Shown here: positions 34,501-49,500 of the stretch, piece by piece
Numbering within the stretch: position 1 is the first letter of the stretch
Layout of the letters: every line of letters starts with the position of its first letter
Origin: Talinum fruticosum
Taxonomy: Eukaryota > Streptophyta > Magnoliopsida > Caryophyllales > Talinaceae
NCBI GenBank assembly: GCA_021018815.1
Contig: JAITYX010000032.1
Coordinates: 2,666,001-2,730,000 of the forward strand
Direction: 5' to 3'
Length of the DNA: 64,000 nt
The notes under the pieces: generated by a model
Told to the model about the DNA's origin: nothing
The model's input: the letters and a program-made list of their open reading frames with translations, nothing else
Database searches by the model: none
Program-made: the position numbers and the translations under genes

Positions 34501-37500
34501 TGTGGGCCCAAAAGAAATTTACAGAATCTGTAGGTGAGACATGGATTCCAAATGAAGCTGTTCCACAATGGAAATGACTGCATCGGAAAGGTTTTCAAGT
34601 TGAGCTAGCTGTGCTTCAACCCACGACAATCGTGATATGCTACTCGATTTCCGCATTATAGTGATTCCGATGCCATATCTGTTACCACAACCATGACTGA
34701 AACTGCGATTTTAATCCGTGGTGGATCTATACCATAATTCATCATAGCAAGCTGCTCTCGCTGAAGCTTCCTCTTCAAGGACTTAAATACCTTGTGTTTA
34801 TTTTGGATGACAAGTTTTTAATACTTGAAAAGGTTTTTGGGTGTTTTAGAGGCTCAACTCAGACTTGCTGCTCGCAGAGGAAGTGCTTTCATATCAAGAA
34901 TATTGGGGGTCCTAATTTTTAAATAGGAATGTAAATTATCGAAATAAATAGGGGCGTGCAATTGTGCATGGCCTGTTTTTGAGCGGAATCCAGCCCAAAC
35001 CGAAAAGAAATGGTTTGGGAAAATTTTATACCACATGATACTATATCTGAAAAGTTTAAAACAATTTGGTTTATGGTTAGTGTCTTTCATGGTAGGTCAT
35101 ACATGTAAAATTAACTGATAGTGATATTATAGGTCAAATAAGCAATAAGATGTGCATCTCTCGGAAGAATATAGGAATATCATTCTCTTATTTTTAATAA
35201 GTTTTATTTGTTTGACAAAAACTACAGTTCAGAGGGTCTGCTGTTTGGTCCTATTAAAAATTTTAACAAATCAAAGCAAGCCATTTTATATATAAAAATC
35301 AGTGCTATCTTATAAGGTCAACCCTGATGTGCAGATGCATCTTTGGAAGAGTATAATTCGACATTGCAGGAGTAAAATCCTGGATCTGCAACGGCATCCA
35401 ATATAATCCAAAGCTAAAAGAATATATCTTCAGTGTCAGTACTCAGTGCAAAAAATGGCTGTTATTTTATCATTGGAATTGACATGGTCTTGCAATGAGC
35501 AAACGATTAATTTGTCAACTTTTTTTTTTTATTTATAAATTTCAGCATGGTCTTTCAATAATAGCGTTGCTTTCTTTGTAGGTCATGAATTAGAAGTGGA
35601 GCATGATGAAGCAGAGGTTGAAATCAGTCAAATCACTACGCCTGCGGTCGGAAAAGGCATTCCAGATGTTAAATCATCTGAACTAGATGAAATCTTATTG
35701 GTAGATTCTGGAGGGTCAGAGTTGAGGTTGGATAGAAAGAATGAACAAGAAAACAGGAAGCAACAAAAAGAGGTATTCTTCTGTGGAGTATAGGTTCCTG
35801 ACTCTTCCATGCAACTTGTTAAACTTTGCCACAAACATAGGTCCTGCTTTCTAAGTTTCTCTTCTCATTTGTTAGCACTTGTATCTGCAGTCTTGGGCTG
35901 TTCGTGGGGGCAATGAACATATTGCAGACTGTTTTCACGAACTTGTTCCGGACTTGGCGCTCGAGTTTCCATTTGAATTGGATACATTCCAAAAGGAGGT
36001 ACTTGATGGCTGATGCATCATCTATGCTTCTTATTGTTCATAATATTGTAAGCTAAGTTTGATTTCCGAAAGCAATGAAACGAAACACATTCAAAAGTTT
36101 CCAAGTCATTAATCAGGAGTTTTGGTTGTCTGTGGATTTTTAATGAACCCATTATGGCAGAAAAAATAGTACTTTATTAACATGCTTCTGCACAATTTAT
36201 TTTCCTAATAATGGTGGTTATAAAACTCTTGTTATTCTTGCTCTTTTGCCTGTATGATTTAGCACTAGTTTATCAGCTCAGTAATGCTGCTTACATTTGC
36301 TGAAATCATCTGCTTTCTGCAATATTCTTTAGATCTCTGTCATTTATTTAAGGTAACCTCTTGTTTTTGTTCTGTGGAGGATTTAATAACATAGCTGCAC
36401 TACCAATTCCAGTCTCCTTGACAAATAGAAGTAGTGGTTCCTGGGTCAGATCATCACTTGATTTGTGGTGCCAAGAATCTAATCGATATCGCAATGTCTG
36501 TCTTTTCACAAAATTGAGATGGAAGTTCTTTTTCCATACTGTTAAACCTCTGATGCCCCCTCCCCAATCCCCAAAAAAAAAAAGAAGGAAAACAAATAAG
36601 ATTACTTTGTTTCTGGATGACCAGTGACATGTTGCTCAACTTTAACTTTGAGAACTGCTTAGTCGAGTAACCTTGGGGCTTCCAGTTGTAGATGGAAGAA
36701 CTAACACTTAATGACGGGCTTTGAGATAACCAAACTTCTAGCTGAGTCATGGCTGTGATATTCTAAGTTTGTTTCTTATGCTGGAATGAAGCAGCTGCAT
36801 TTGCTTGGGCTTTTGTTTCGTTTTCAAAAATCCCTCTCCCATCTCGGGAATAGCTATTGCTCCTGTATTGCCAGACTTTCTTAGCAACCCAAAGAAAAGC
36901 GAGGATTGCAGCTCTGTGACTTCACTTTTCGATCATCTTGCCGTGTAGTTCTCCAAAATCTCTTTTTGTGGTCATATTCTTTTCAACAAAAAAATTCTCT
37001 TGCCCTTCTTTGAATCCCTGTTGCATCATCAATCTACAACACTGTATCAGGAATGATCCTTTTTTAATTTTTATTTTAAAAACAGCAAGTGTAGTGTTAA
37101 TTCAAATCTGATAATTACAGGCTATCTACTATCTTGAACAAGGGGAATCTGTTTTTGTAGCAGCTCATACATCTGCTGGAAAGACTGTTGTTGCGGAATA
37201 TGCATTTGCGTTGGCAACGAAAGTACGTAATAATACTACTTTCTGCACTGGTCAATTTTTGTACTTCTCTCTCTCTCTCTCTGTAAAATGACTGATTGAG
37301 CAGATACGCCAGTCCATGTGTTTTGTGAATTTCAGACATTTTTTAATCCTTGCATAGTATGATTTCAGTTTTGGCCTTTCTGCTGACTCCTGAGTCATTT
37401 TTATTAATTTACACTTTTTTGACAGCATTGCACTCGAGCTGTGTATACAGCTCCAATTAAGACAATCAGCAATCAAAAGTATAGAGATTTCTGTGGAAAA

Positions 37501-40500
37501 TTTGATGTGGGTCTTCTTACTGGTGATATCAGCTTGAGGCCAGAGGCATCCTGTCTCATCATGACTACTGAAATATTGAGGTCAATGCTGTATAGAGGTG
37601 CTGATATTATTCGAGACATTGAATGGGTGAGGGATCGGTTTTCCGTATTGCGGTGTGCACTGAAGTATATCTTGTTTGCATTGAGTATTTTGTACTTTTC
37701 TTCTTAGTGCCGTCAATTTGCTTGGGTGTTCTTAGGACATATGTTCCTTCATGGATTCTGCAGGTCATTTTCGACGAAGTGCATTATGTGAATGATGCTG
37801 AGAGAGGTGTAGTTTGGGAAGAAGTTATAATTATGCTTCCCCGTCACATTAATTTTGTGCTTCTATCTGCCACAGTAAGTTCAAGATCTGTTTTATTCAT
37901 GGCATATTTCAGGTTCTAGGAAAACTTTTATATGTGTCGCTGGATGGCTATATTACTGCTTATCTTTTGACAGCATTGATATTTTGTGTATGTGAACTGC
38001 TTTAGGGGTAAAGTTGTTGTGAAGTTCTCTTGATATTTTTTAGCCTGCTAACTGGCAATTACTTGAAGTGACTTTGTTGAGCTACATGTGACATGCAAAA
38101 GTATGATGTTGTATATTGCTCTTTGTTGAACTGTGTATGACTTGGCTGCCCATAAAATCGGTTTAAATCTTACATTTGTTAAGTGCATTAGGATTTCAAA
38201 TACATTTTCTAAAATTTGGTACTCCAGTGTTTTGTTTGCATGGCTTGCTTGAGGTAATTTACTGGTCCTATTTAGATGGTCACTGTAAGATAATTTTTGC
38301 ACTTGAAGGACCTACTACATTGACAAGTTTCTTTTGTTCCATCTAGCAGACTCCTCTTCCTCCCCCCCAATTTGGGTTTCAAAACTGAGGTATTATCCTT
38401 TGTTTTCATGCTGCCCCATCCTCAACTGGGGAAAAAGGGTTTCCCATTACCTTCTATTATCTCCAGACAAGGAGTAAAACATTTAGCAGTAGCAAGATAA
38501 GAAAAGGAATGCTAGCCATGCATACTAGGAGGGTATACATTCACAAAAGCTGTTAAGTCTTGTCCACTGAATCAGGAAAAAGATGAATTGGTTGCTGGGG
38601 AAGCACTGTGTTTAGGCAGTTAGGTTGTGCAAAAGCCTCACTGAAGAGAACTGAAGATTTTGAAGTGACATCATCCTTTATCTAAGGAGGATTTCTGGTC
38701 CTCCAATACATTCTTGCTTTCTCTTAGTGAAAACAACTTTAGCTTCCTGTCCTGGGGATGTACATAGTCCTTTTGTGGATAGGCTCTATTTTGGATGTAC
38801 ATAGTCCTTTTGTAGTATGCTTGCTCTGCATCCACCCTTTTGTTCATATTTTATTAATATATTCTATTTTCCTTCTAAAAGAAACTTCGAGTCCCCCAAG
38901 AAAGGGAGGGTGGGGGGACTCCGTGATCTTCTGTGTTTTATGATTGGTTCTATTCCATCTTCATTAAGTGTGACTGCTGCCTTCAAAAATCACCTTCCAC
39001 CGACAGCCATGTGCAGTAAATGTTGGTTTATATGTTTGTATTTGTTTATGGGATTGTTGGAAATTTCACACTGCTCTGCTTTTCTGTGAGACTACAAACT
39101 CTTCCTGCTTTTATGCTCCATTGAATCTACAAGGGATGCACAAAAAACAAAAGGATAGAAACTATCAGGGAACTGTTCCACTCTACCAATGCCGTATAAT
39201 TGTGAAATTTTGGTGAAATTGGCTACATCAACCTGAAATTAACAATATTTGAAATCAACCATACCCTGAGCATACTCAGTGCAGCCATAGACAATCAAGT
39301 GAAATCCAATCCGCGACATAATTTGATCTATGGACAACGTTATTAATTAACAAGTACGGTAACATGCTATAGAATAACACTCCCTTGTAAAAGTTGAAGA
39401 AGAGCTTTGCTGTCTCTTGACCTATCAAGCACATAGACCGTGTGCCCTATCCTACTACCCTTTAACGAACGAAGTAGAGGACTATTTATTGAGGCATTTT
39501 GCTTTAGTTCTAAACAGAGAAATTTCTCGAAGTGTCCTCAGCTCCTTGAGAAGTGGACACAGAAAAAAATGAGGGGGAGGGTTAAGGAATAGAATATGAT
39601 AACCAATCATTTGAATTAACTCTAGCATAATCCAAAAACCTTTGGTGGTGTTGATCTGTACTGCAGCTAAAATACTGATAATTTGGACACCATAATGATG
39701 AGTAGAAATCTTGTTTTCAAATTGAAGAAAGAGAACAAGAGATAACAGGAATTTTGTGGGGAGAAATTCAGCTGCAATTGCTGAAACCAAACACTTCCAA
39801 TAATGGGTGTGGCTCATGCTGTTGAGTGGTGGCTATGTCTTGGGCAGAGTTTGTGGAGTGTTCTTACGAGAGAGTGGACTCCATATCCATACAAGAGAGG
39901 GGACTCCATATCCATATTAATATCCATAACTCAAAGAGTCCTGACTTTTTTTTTTTTTTTTGTTTGGGGTGGGGTGGGGGTTTCCAATGTAGTAGACTTA
40001 CCTCTGAATTGTAGAATTATATTGATGTTGACAGTTACACCTAATTTTAAAAGCAGCCTGCAACTTCATAGAGAGGAAGCAAAGGACATTTTAGAGAAGT
40101 ACTTTGCTGTAGTCCACTACAACCCAATCTGAAAAATTGCCCAAGATTGGCTTCTTCAGCTATGTGAAAAGTTGTCAGAGAAGGGAGCGACAAAGGAATA
40201 AGCTGGGAGGGGACTTGATTTTATTATGTTTTTTCCTCGTCTTACCTTGCAAATATCAACAGAAAGTGACCCAAATCAACTTTCTTGAGGTGCACTTTAT
40301 GCATCAAATATATATGGCAAGCCTTTTAATATCCCACAGCAATAGCAGCAACGCTTTTGGCAATTACCAAGTTAAATATTTTTTCCTTTTTTGGGGAAAA
40401 AAATTCAAAATAATAATAGTAAAGCTACATGCCAACTGGAACTAAATTCATGATTCTTAGGACGCCTATGCAACTTTTTCTTTATTCCTTATTTTTGGTT

Positions 40501-43500
40501 TGGAAGGCTAGCAATGAAAAAATCCCATCATTGTACATTTTCTGCTGTGAGTAATGGTTGGTGTGCTTTAGTCTTCTACTTTGATTTTTTATTGAAGTTT
40601 TTATTTTGATACTGAAATCATATAAAAGTTCCATTGTTTTATAAGTTACCTCGTTCTCATATTTTAAACATAGGCTTCTGTCCTGAAATGAGATAATAAT
40701 ATATAGTAGAAAATTTCCACGTGCAGAATATCTTTCTCTTGGCTGCCACTTATCCTTTTAGCACCTTTTGGCTGGTGACATGTGCAAGTTTTAACATGTA
40801 GGTGCCAAATACTATAGAGTTTGCTGATTGGATTGGCAGAACTAAGCAGAAGACTATCCGTGTTACTGGGTGAGATGCTATTCTCTATGATATTTGAGTT
40901 GTTATTGTGTCAAGATATACAACTTTTCATTATCTACTTTCGGGATCTTGAGAAATAATACTCCTTCTAAAGGTAGGGGAAGAATATTTTACCCTTTGTT
41001 ACTGTTTGCTTCCTGAACAGTTGTTATGTCATATGCTTTGGTTATCAGGACCACCAAAAGACCAGTTCCTTTGGAGCACTGCCTGTTCTACTCAGGAGAA
41101 CTTTATAGAATTTGTGAGAATGAAACCTTCATTCCTCAGGGTCTGAAAGCTGCCAAAGATGCACACAAGAAAAAGAATTCCGCTACAGTAAAAAGTGGCT
41201 CTGTTATGCATTCAGGGTCTGCTGCGGGTTCTGGTGGAGCTCAAGCTCAGAGTCGTGAAAGTTCCCATCGTGGTAAACAAAAGCATTCTGGGTCCCATAG
41301 TTCTGGGAGTGTGAATGGTACTGGTGGGGGAACTTTACGACCGGAAGCCAGAATACTTTAGGGTTGAGAAGATCTGATGCTTCATTATGGTTGCAGCTTG
41401 TTAACAAGCTGTCAAAAAAATCACTTTTACCGGTAAGTGGAATATTATGTTATCCAAACACATTCATAAGATGGAACTGGGTCACTGACTTACAACAACT
41501 CTTTCCAGTATGGGTTATGCTTTTGTGGGATTTTGGCAAATATAGACGTAAACAGTCTTTACCCCTAAAAACATTCCTTGTCAGCACATAAACTAGTTTC
41601 AAGAGACCCACAAAATTCTTTTTTATGGAACATTTTTGTTGAGTTGAAAATTGATTTGGAACATGTTAGGAAGTATTGTAGTACCATTGTAAAATAAGTA
41701 CATAAATAATTACTCTTTTTTAAAAAATAAACTAAATTAAATTAAATTAAGTTAGAAAAACTATATGAAAGGTAAGTGTAAACCATCAAAATACTAACAA
41801 TAACAATAGCAATAGTATCAATTAAAAAAAATAATTGTAATAATAATAGCAATTAGCAAGTTGGTAGAATTTGAGTATCTCCTATCCTGACCCATATCCT
41901 TTGAAGGTCCCAAGTCTCATGTCTAATCTAATCACTTTGTTCCAATTCTTCTTTGATCTTTCTCTACCCCTCTTACATTTCAGAAGGTTACTTCTTTTAT
42001 ATCCTTGCACTGGAGCATCCAGACTCCTTTTCTTGATCATCTGAGTCTAAACTCCCTCATATGACCCTTTACAGGTACTACCACTGCTTTATCTCTAATT
42101 ACTTCATTCTTGTTCCAAACATACATGTATTCATCCTCATCTTGTAACCATCAACTTGTTGACTTGAGTCTTCTCAATCGACCAACAACCAGAGCCATAT
42201 AACAATGCTGGTCTGACCAGCATACAATAAACTTTTCCGTTTAGCTTTATCAGGACCTTTCGATCTATCACACAAAACTCTTGATGCATTACTCCATTTT
42301 GGTGTCCGACTCTTATATGGTGAACAATGTCTTCATGAATGCCCCTCTTGCCATGATTGAATCCAAATATTTAAACTTATCTTCAATATTGCTGAATCGC
42401 CAATGCCAACTTCTTCATTTGGTCCTTCTTCCCTTCCACTGAACTTGCATTTTAAATACTCTGTCCTCAATTTGCTCATTCTAAAACCCTTTATAGCCTG
42501 TTGTTGACTCCTTATGTAGTCTCAGCTATTAAAACAATATCATCTGCACAAAAAAAAAAAAAACACCAAAAAAGCTATGGTACCCATGCTGAATGCCTTA
42601 CAAATATACAAATATAGTGAAGAGAAAAGGGCTCAAGTCGATCCTTAATGTAACCTAGTATCAATAAAAAAATCCTCAATGTCTCTCCCTTGGTCTTTAC
42701 TCTTGTCTTTACTCTCTCCGATATCTTTAATAACCCAAATATAAGCAAATGATACATCTTTTTTCTCCAAGAGACTCCAAAGCACTTCTCTATGTACCCT
42801 GACATATGCCTTTTCTAGATCTATGTACATATGTGCAACTCTTTCTTCCCATCCCTGTAGAGTTCTACCCTTCTCAGAAGATAAAAGATAATCACTTCTG
42901 TAGTTGATCTCCCTATCAGTGAAAGCAAACTGATTCTTAGAAATTAAAAAATGTCCCTACATCTTCTCAATAACCCTTTTCCAAAATTTCATAGTATGAC
43001 TGAATAACTTGATGCTTGTACAGTTGTTGCAACTTTGAATATCGCCATTGTTTTTGTATAATGGGATAATTGTGCTTTTTCCCCACTCCTTTGACATCTT
43101 TGTAGTTCCTTAAAATAACATTAGATAGTCTAGTCAATAAATCCTTCACATAAGCATTTTCATATTTCAACATGTATGCAATTCACCAACTGCATTTTCT
43201 GAGTTCATTTTTTCATTCCTTCTACTACCCCATCCCCGGTAGGGATATGACCTGATACTCTGACGCCTCTTACATTGTCCCATTCCACAATGCCGAGAAT
43301 TCCCCCTACCCTCTCCTCTAAAAAGGTTATAAAAGTAAAGTTGCCATACCTTCTTTATTTTATATTCCTCCACTAGTACTTTACGACCGTCATCCTTGAT
43401 ACATTTTACATTTCCAAGGTCTCTAGTTCTCTTTGCCCTAGCTCGTGCAAGCTTTGAACACATTTTTCTCCCCATCTTTTGTCTCTAATCCTTGATATAA

Positions 43501-46500
43501 CTTCTCATATGCTTTGTTCTTGTCTAATATGACTGCTTTTGTCACTTCTGGGCCAGTATGACTGCTTGCGTCTCTTCCTTTTTGGCTATCTCATACTTAG
43601 CTTTGTTAGTCTCTTTTTCCACAGTAGCTGTGTTATCGGTTATAATGGTATTTGCCTCCTGTTTTCTCTCTATTTTCTTCTTCATTTCGTCATTCCACCA
43701 TCATCCTTTTTTATTTTACTTCCACCACCTCTCAAGACTCCTAAGATTTCCACAAATGCCAAACGCATACTGCCATTGCCTCTCATATTGTGTTCACATC
43801 CCTTCCTTTTCCCATGTGGCCTCTACTTTGATCTTTTCGAACAACTGAGCTGCAATCTCAATAGTTAGATTCACACCAATTAACTCTAAGATCACAATTA
43901 TTACTCTGAGATCTTCTCAGACTACTGTGTCACTGACCTCTTGTATAAAAAATGTTACTTTTATGTTTTCTGCTCCAATCACCAGACATCTTTTCTGCCT
44001 GTCAAGACTTGCATGCATCCAATGTCCCTTGATTTACTTCTATGGGAAGCATACTGGGATTTTCTTGCTGGTGTTTACTGCCTTTTTCATCAAGCTTAAT
44101 GATATTTGCTATAGTGTTTTTAGGAATGTAGAAAAAGCAAAATATCCAATTGGAGCTCATTATTGAAATGTCTGAAAGCAGGCTTTCAGGGTGGCAGTCA
44201 AACAGCCTTTCTAAATAGGGGAGATCGACTCTCATAAAAAGTGCTATTTTTGAGCATTTCCATTTTTTCCCTATCTCTTTCCTTTACCACATTGTCCGTG
44301 TTAATTAAATTATAAGCCACTGAAAGAAACTTCCCATGGAGTACTTTGGGATGTTTTCGAGTGTCATCTTATGTGATGGAATATCATACGTTTATACCAT
44401 TAAGTATCCAATGCATGATGGAGATTTTGGTGTCAGGGGCTTGAGGCTCTTTAATTAGGATTTGTTTGGTAATTGGTTGTGGATGTTTATGAATGAGAAG
44501 GTTGGAGAAAGGTGCTTAGCTTTGAATATGCTGAGGATGATTTTGGTTTGTAACCTTCTACACCGAATTATTCTTATGGAAAAGCCTTTGGAGGTTAATA
44601 TATAAAAGATAGGAAGTTTCTTCCCCCATTGGTCTTTTGATTGGTAATGGATCATCCATGTTTTTTTGGCATCACTGTTGGGGTGAAGGCGCCCCCTGAA
44701 AGAACTTTTCCCCTATCTTTCTTGTGGAGGATAGAGATGCTTTATTTTCTGAATATTGTGAGCGAGTGTGTGACACTTTTGTTTGCGGTTTTTGTCCATG
44801 ATGCATTCTTTTGACGTTGACCACTCTTGTTAACGCCTTTGTTTGTGATGACACTCTTGTTAGCTTTCTAAGGAAGTTGGAACTCTTCACTTGATATAGT
44901 CGCGGTTGGATGGAATCTCAATTTTAAAGGGTTTTTCACAGTCAAATCTTATTGTTTGTCTCCATCTATTCGGTCTCTTTCAAAAGATAAATTTCCTTTG
45001 GGAGCTTATTTGGAAGTCTTTGGTCCCTTTATAGGTTTCATTTTTTTGGAAAGCATCCCGTGGGAGCGTTTTGACATTAGATAATCTACAAAAGAGGGGG
45101 AAATGGGGGATAAATGCTCTATGTGCAAAGGTGATTTCAAATGTATTGACCACTTATTGCTTCATCCTCTTATTGCCCGAGCTCTTTGACAGCGGGTTAC
45201 TTATTTTCTTCGGTTGCTTCAAACTATGTGTGGAGCCACCAGTTCTTGGCTTGGGTGGAAATTTTTGTAACTTTTTTTTTTTGGGTGAGAAAGCTGAAGA
45301 AGAAGAATACTATTTCGATTCTGCATTCGATTTTCCGGAGCATTTGGAGAAAGAGAAACAGAGGAGTACTATGTGGAAACGCCTCTTCAGCTCATTAAAA
45401 TAAATTTGGTCAAGACTATTTTTGGGATAATGGGAACTATTGATGTTCTTTTGATGTGCTAGACTTTGTGGATAGCTTTTATGTCGGATGTGTATAATCT
45501 TTGTGTAGGATGCTTAAGTTGCAAGTAACCTTTTGATCTCAGTGTGGATAAGATGTTCTATTTACCTTATAAAAGAGTAGGAAAAATGAAACAAAAGGTC
45601 GTTCAAAGAGATGTCTTACCAAATTTCAAGCTCTACTATTTGTCATAGGCATGAAGTATCCGTCCAGACTATTATCAAAAGTAAGTGAAGACAAGAAGTT
45701 CAAGTTCCACCAAGGATGCAAGGACCTAAGGCTAAATCACTTAATCTTTGCATGTGACTTGCTTGTTTTCTGCAAAGCTCACCCTTATTCAGTAAGTTGC
45801 CTCGTGGAAGCATTGACAGTATTTTCTGAAACATCTGCCTTAGAAGCCAGTCTACAAAGATCACAAATATTTTGTAGAGGTGTTAATGCTGAACTGGAAC
45901 AACAGCTGATGCAGATTACTGGGTTTGAGAAAGGGCAGCTCCCTATGAGGTACTTAGTGGTTCCCCTGAAGCCAGGGTACCTAAATGTAGGAGATTGCCA
46001 GCTATTAGCCGACAAAATTACTGCCAGAATTAGACAATGGGGACTAGAAAGCTAAGCTATGCTGGGAGAGTCCAATTAATTAATTTTGTACTGATTAACA
46101 TGCACATATATTGGAGCTTAGTTTTTATACTTGTCAAGGTAGACTATGTAGAAATTATTTATGGGCTGGAGAAGACAGTAAGAGAAAATATATACCTATT
46201 ACCTGGGATGATGTATGGCGCCAAAATAAACAAGGTGGATTGGGAATAAGAAGTGGAGACTGGAATTTGGCTCTCTAGTTGCTAAACAGATTTGGTTTGT
46301 AATGGAAAAACCTGATTGCCTATGGGTAAAATGGATCCATAGCATCTACTTAAAAGGTGAAGATTGGAGAATGCCTAGGTGAAGCAAGGAATGAGTTGGA
46401 ACTTCAGGAAACTGTTAAGCCTAAGAGATATGCTCCATAAATGGTATGATAATCAAGCCAAGAGCTGGAAAGTTATGAGAGAGGAGAAGTATAATGTGAG

Positions 46501-49500
46501 TGCAGCATATGAATCTATTCAGCAAAAACAAAACAAAAACTGGTGAAAATTGTATAGCATAAGCATAACATTCCTAAACATGCTTTTTGCGGTTGACTAG
46601 TTTTTCAGGGAAGAGTCCTCACTGGTGATAGGCAATACAATCTGTGTATTATGTGATCAAGAGGAGAGCCTCAACCATTTATTTATGCAAGTTTACACAG
46701 GACGTGCTGAATCAGCTAACACTAACAGGGGAAGTTTAGATTGGAGAGTTGAATGGAATCAGTTTTTTGGAGGACACAAAGTAGCTCAAGCAAAGTTACG
46801 GTCTTGGCTCCTTTGATCACTGCCGTTATGTATGCAATATGGAAGGAGAGGAATATGAGGATTTTTCAGGGGAAGGAGAGGACAGCAGATCAAATAGCCA
46901 GTGAAATTAGATGGGAAATGATAACACAATTAGTTCACAAGAAGAAAGTATTTAAGCATGAGAGACGATGAATAGCATAATGTAATCGCTAGGAATGCCC
47001 GGCGGTATACAATAGTGTTATGGTAATACAGACAACTAAACTTTTTCCCCCAAAAAAATAAAAATTTCAAGCTCTATTTTCTGAATATTTTGTATAGTTG
47101 GTGTCGAGTGCTTAGTGGTGGTACAAATTTGACTTTTTGGATTTTGTAGATAACATTATGCACAACAGCTTGAGGGCATTATGTTTATTTTTGGACCTTT
47201 TGTACATGGGCGCATCCCCTTGGTCTCCAATTTATACAACTTTTGACTACTCATCAAATAATAAATAAATAAATAAAAGGTCCTTAAGATGTTCATCTCA
47301 TTTTTCGATTATTTCTCAATTGATGTGGTTCGGAGACATTTAATATTGGGTATCAGAAGCTTTCTTTCCCTTATTTTTTGGGTGTTGTATCAGCTCCATA
47401 GCACGGTCTGACAAGAAGATAAGGGGCATTTACAGCTTTCCGTTCTCATAATATGGTGTTGCTGTTTCTTTTACCTTGAATATGTTGGTGCTTACTGTCT
47501 CATGTTTCTTTTTCCCTGCTTATCTTTTTATGTTTAGGTTATCGTATTTTGTTTCTCAAAGAATCGTTGTGATAGATCAGCTGATAGTATGACCAGTCTT
47601 GACCTTACAAGTAGCCCAGAGAAGAGTGAGATTCGTGTTTTCTGTGACAAAGCTTTTTCTCGGCTGAAGGGGTCTGACAGAAATCTGCCACAGGTTGTCA
47701 AAACTATAATCTTTTTAATGCAAATCTTGGGTCAATTTTGATGTAAGTATGTATTAAAAGATACATCTCCACAGATTCTTAGAGTTCAAAGTCTTCTTCG
47801 TAGAGGGATCGGTGTGCATCATGCTGGGCTTCTTCCTATTGTGAAAGAAGTGGTTGAAATGTTATTCTGCCGCGGTGTAATCAAGGTGCGAGTAGTTATC
47901 CTGTCATTGTCCTCTTAGCTGCGGCTATAATTTCCTCATCATTGGTTTTCTTGTAACTCATATCTGATATATGGTTCAAATGAACCCCATCTTTTTAATG
48001 TTGCATGAAGTCCCATCTTATTTGTTTATGTTGTAGCAAGGAGTGTTAGGCTTTTGAAGTATTTCCCAAGTGATTATTTTTTACCTTTGTTTTCAGGTCC
48101 TTTTTTCAACTGAGACATTTGCTATGGGTGTTAATGCTCCTGCCAGAACGGTGAGGTCCTGATGCAATTAAGGAAACTAATTTCCCATCTCTTTCTAAAT
48201 TGTTCTATTTGGAATTTGGATGTCACTCTTCAGTCCTAGCATCGTACGATTGATTTTAAATGTTGCACCCTATTGCAAAACAGGACAATAGTGATTATTG
48301 AAGGGGATGTTTAACTTGATGTGCTGGTATTGTTTTCTTTTATGATTTCTTTTTTTTTTGTTGTGTGTGTGTGTGTTGGGGGGTGGGTTTCAGTTATTAT
48401 TGTTGGGCCGTTGGCCATTGTCTGTTGATGTTGCTCTCATTTCTGGCTTGTTGCTCTATTTAGTAAATATTTCAGCCAGTAGGAAGTTTACCTCCCAAAA
48501 GTTGGTGTTTCTGCTTTCCTTGAAGCATCCATATGGTAAACCACTATCCTGGTGCTTAAGATGGCTGTGATTTAAGCAACTTTACCGCCAATAGAAGGTG
48601 TTTCTAGTGGATGTTGGACCTGACAGTCATTGACTGCCTATGGTGTTTAAAAAAAAAAAAAGAAAGAGAAAAAGTCGAACGGAGGATGATTTAGAAAGAG
48701 ATTTTTGTTTAGGCCACTCTAATTCTAATTAGAAAGCTTAATGCTGTCTGATCAAGCTTTCCTACTGAACCTTGTATCAAAAATTTACGGCAGATTCTAT
48801 ATATGTGAGCATGTTACTGAGAACTCGCTTGATTGAGCATAGATTACATGTGAATGTTTTCTCTCCTTTATCCCCTCTGTGCGCCTGTTGGGGTGGGGGA
48901 TGTGGAGATCACCTTTATAGTTTCGCCAATTCTGCAAATTTTGAGACTTGTTGTGTACAGCTGTTTTAAAGTTTTCTTACTTCCATTGCAGTTCAAATTT
49001 ATTGCAATGCTTTTGATTATCTGTCTTGACATTAGCAACTTTAGCTGTTAACTCAGATTTTTTTATTCTTTGTAAAGATATAATGACTTTTATTGTAATG
49101 CAAATATACCACAGGTGGTTTTTGATACTCTAAGAAAATTTGATGGGAAGGAATTTAGGCAGATCATTCCAGGAGAATATACTCAAATGGCTGGTCGTGC
49201 TGGCAGAAGAGGTCTTGATAAATTTGGTACAGTTACTATAATGTGCCGTGACGAAATTCCTGAAGAAGGAGACCTGAGACGTGTCATTGTTGGACATCCC
49301 ACAAGACTTGAATCTCAGTTCCGGCTAACCTATATTATGATTCTCCATCTACTCCGAGTTGAGGAATTGAAGGTACTTGTAAATGCAAATTATGGGGGAG
49401 TTCTCAGTTTCCAAAAGAAAAGAAAATGTTTGTTTTAGAGGCTTATATTACTTGTTCCTAGTTGACTTGACCAAAATTAAAATGAGAAATAAATGTATGA

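Noticed and set aside
41204..41407. Minus-strand open frame opposite SKI2 exon 12
   Set aside because: Shadow of the low-complexity Ser/Gly/His linker coding sequence.
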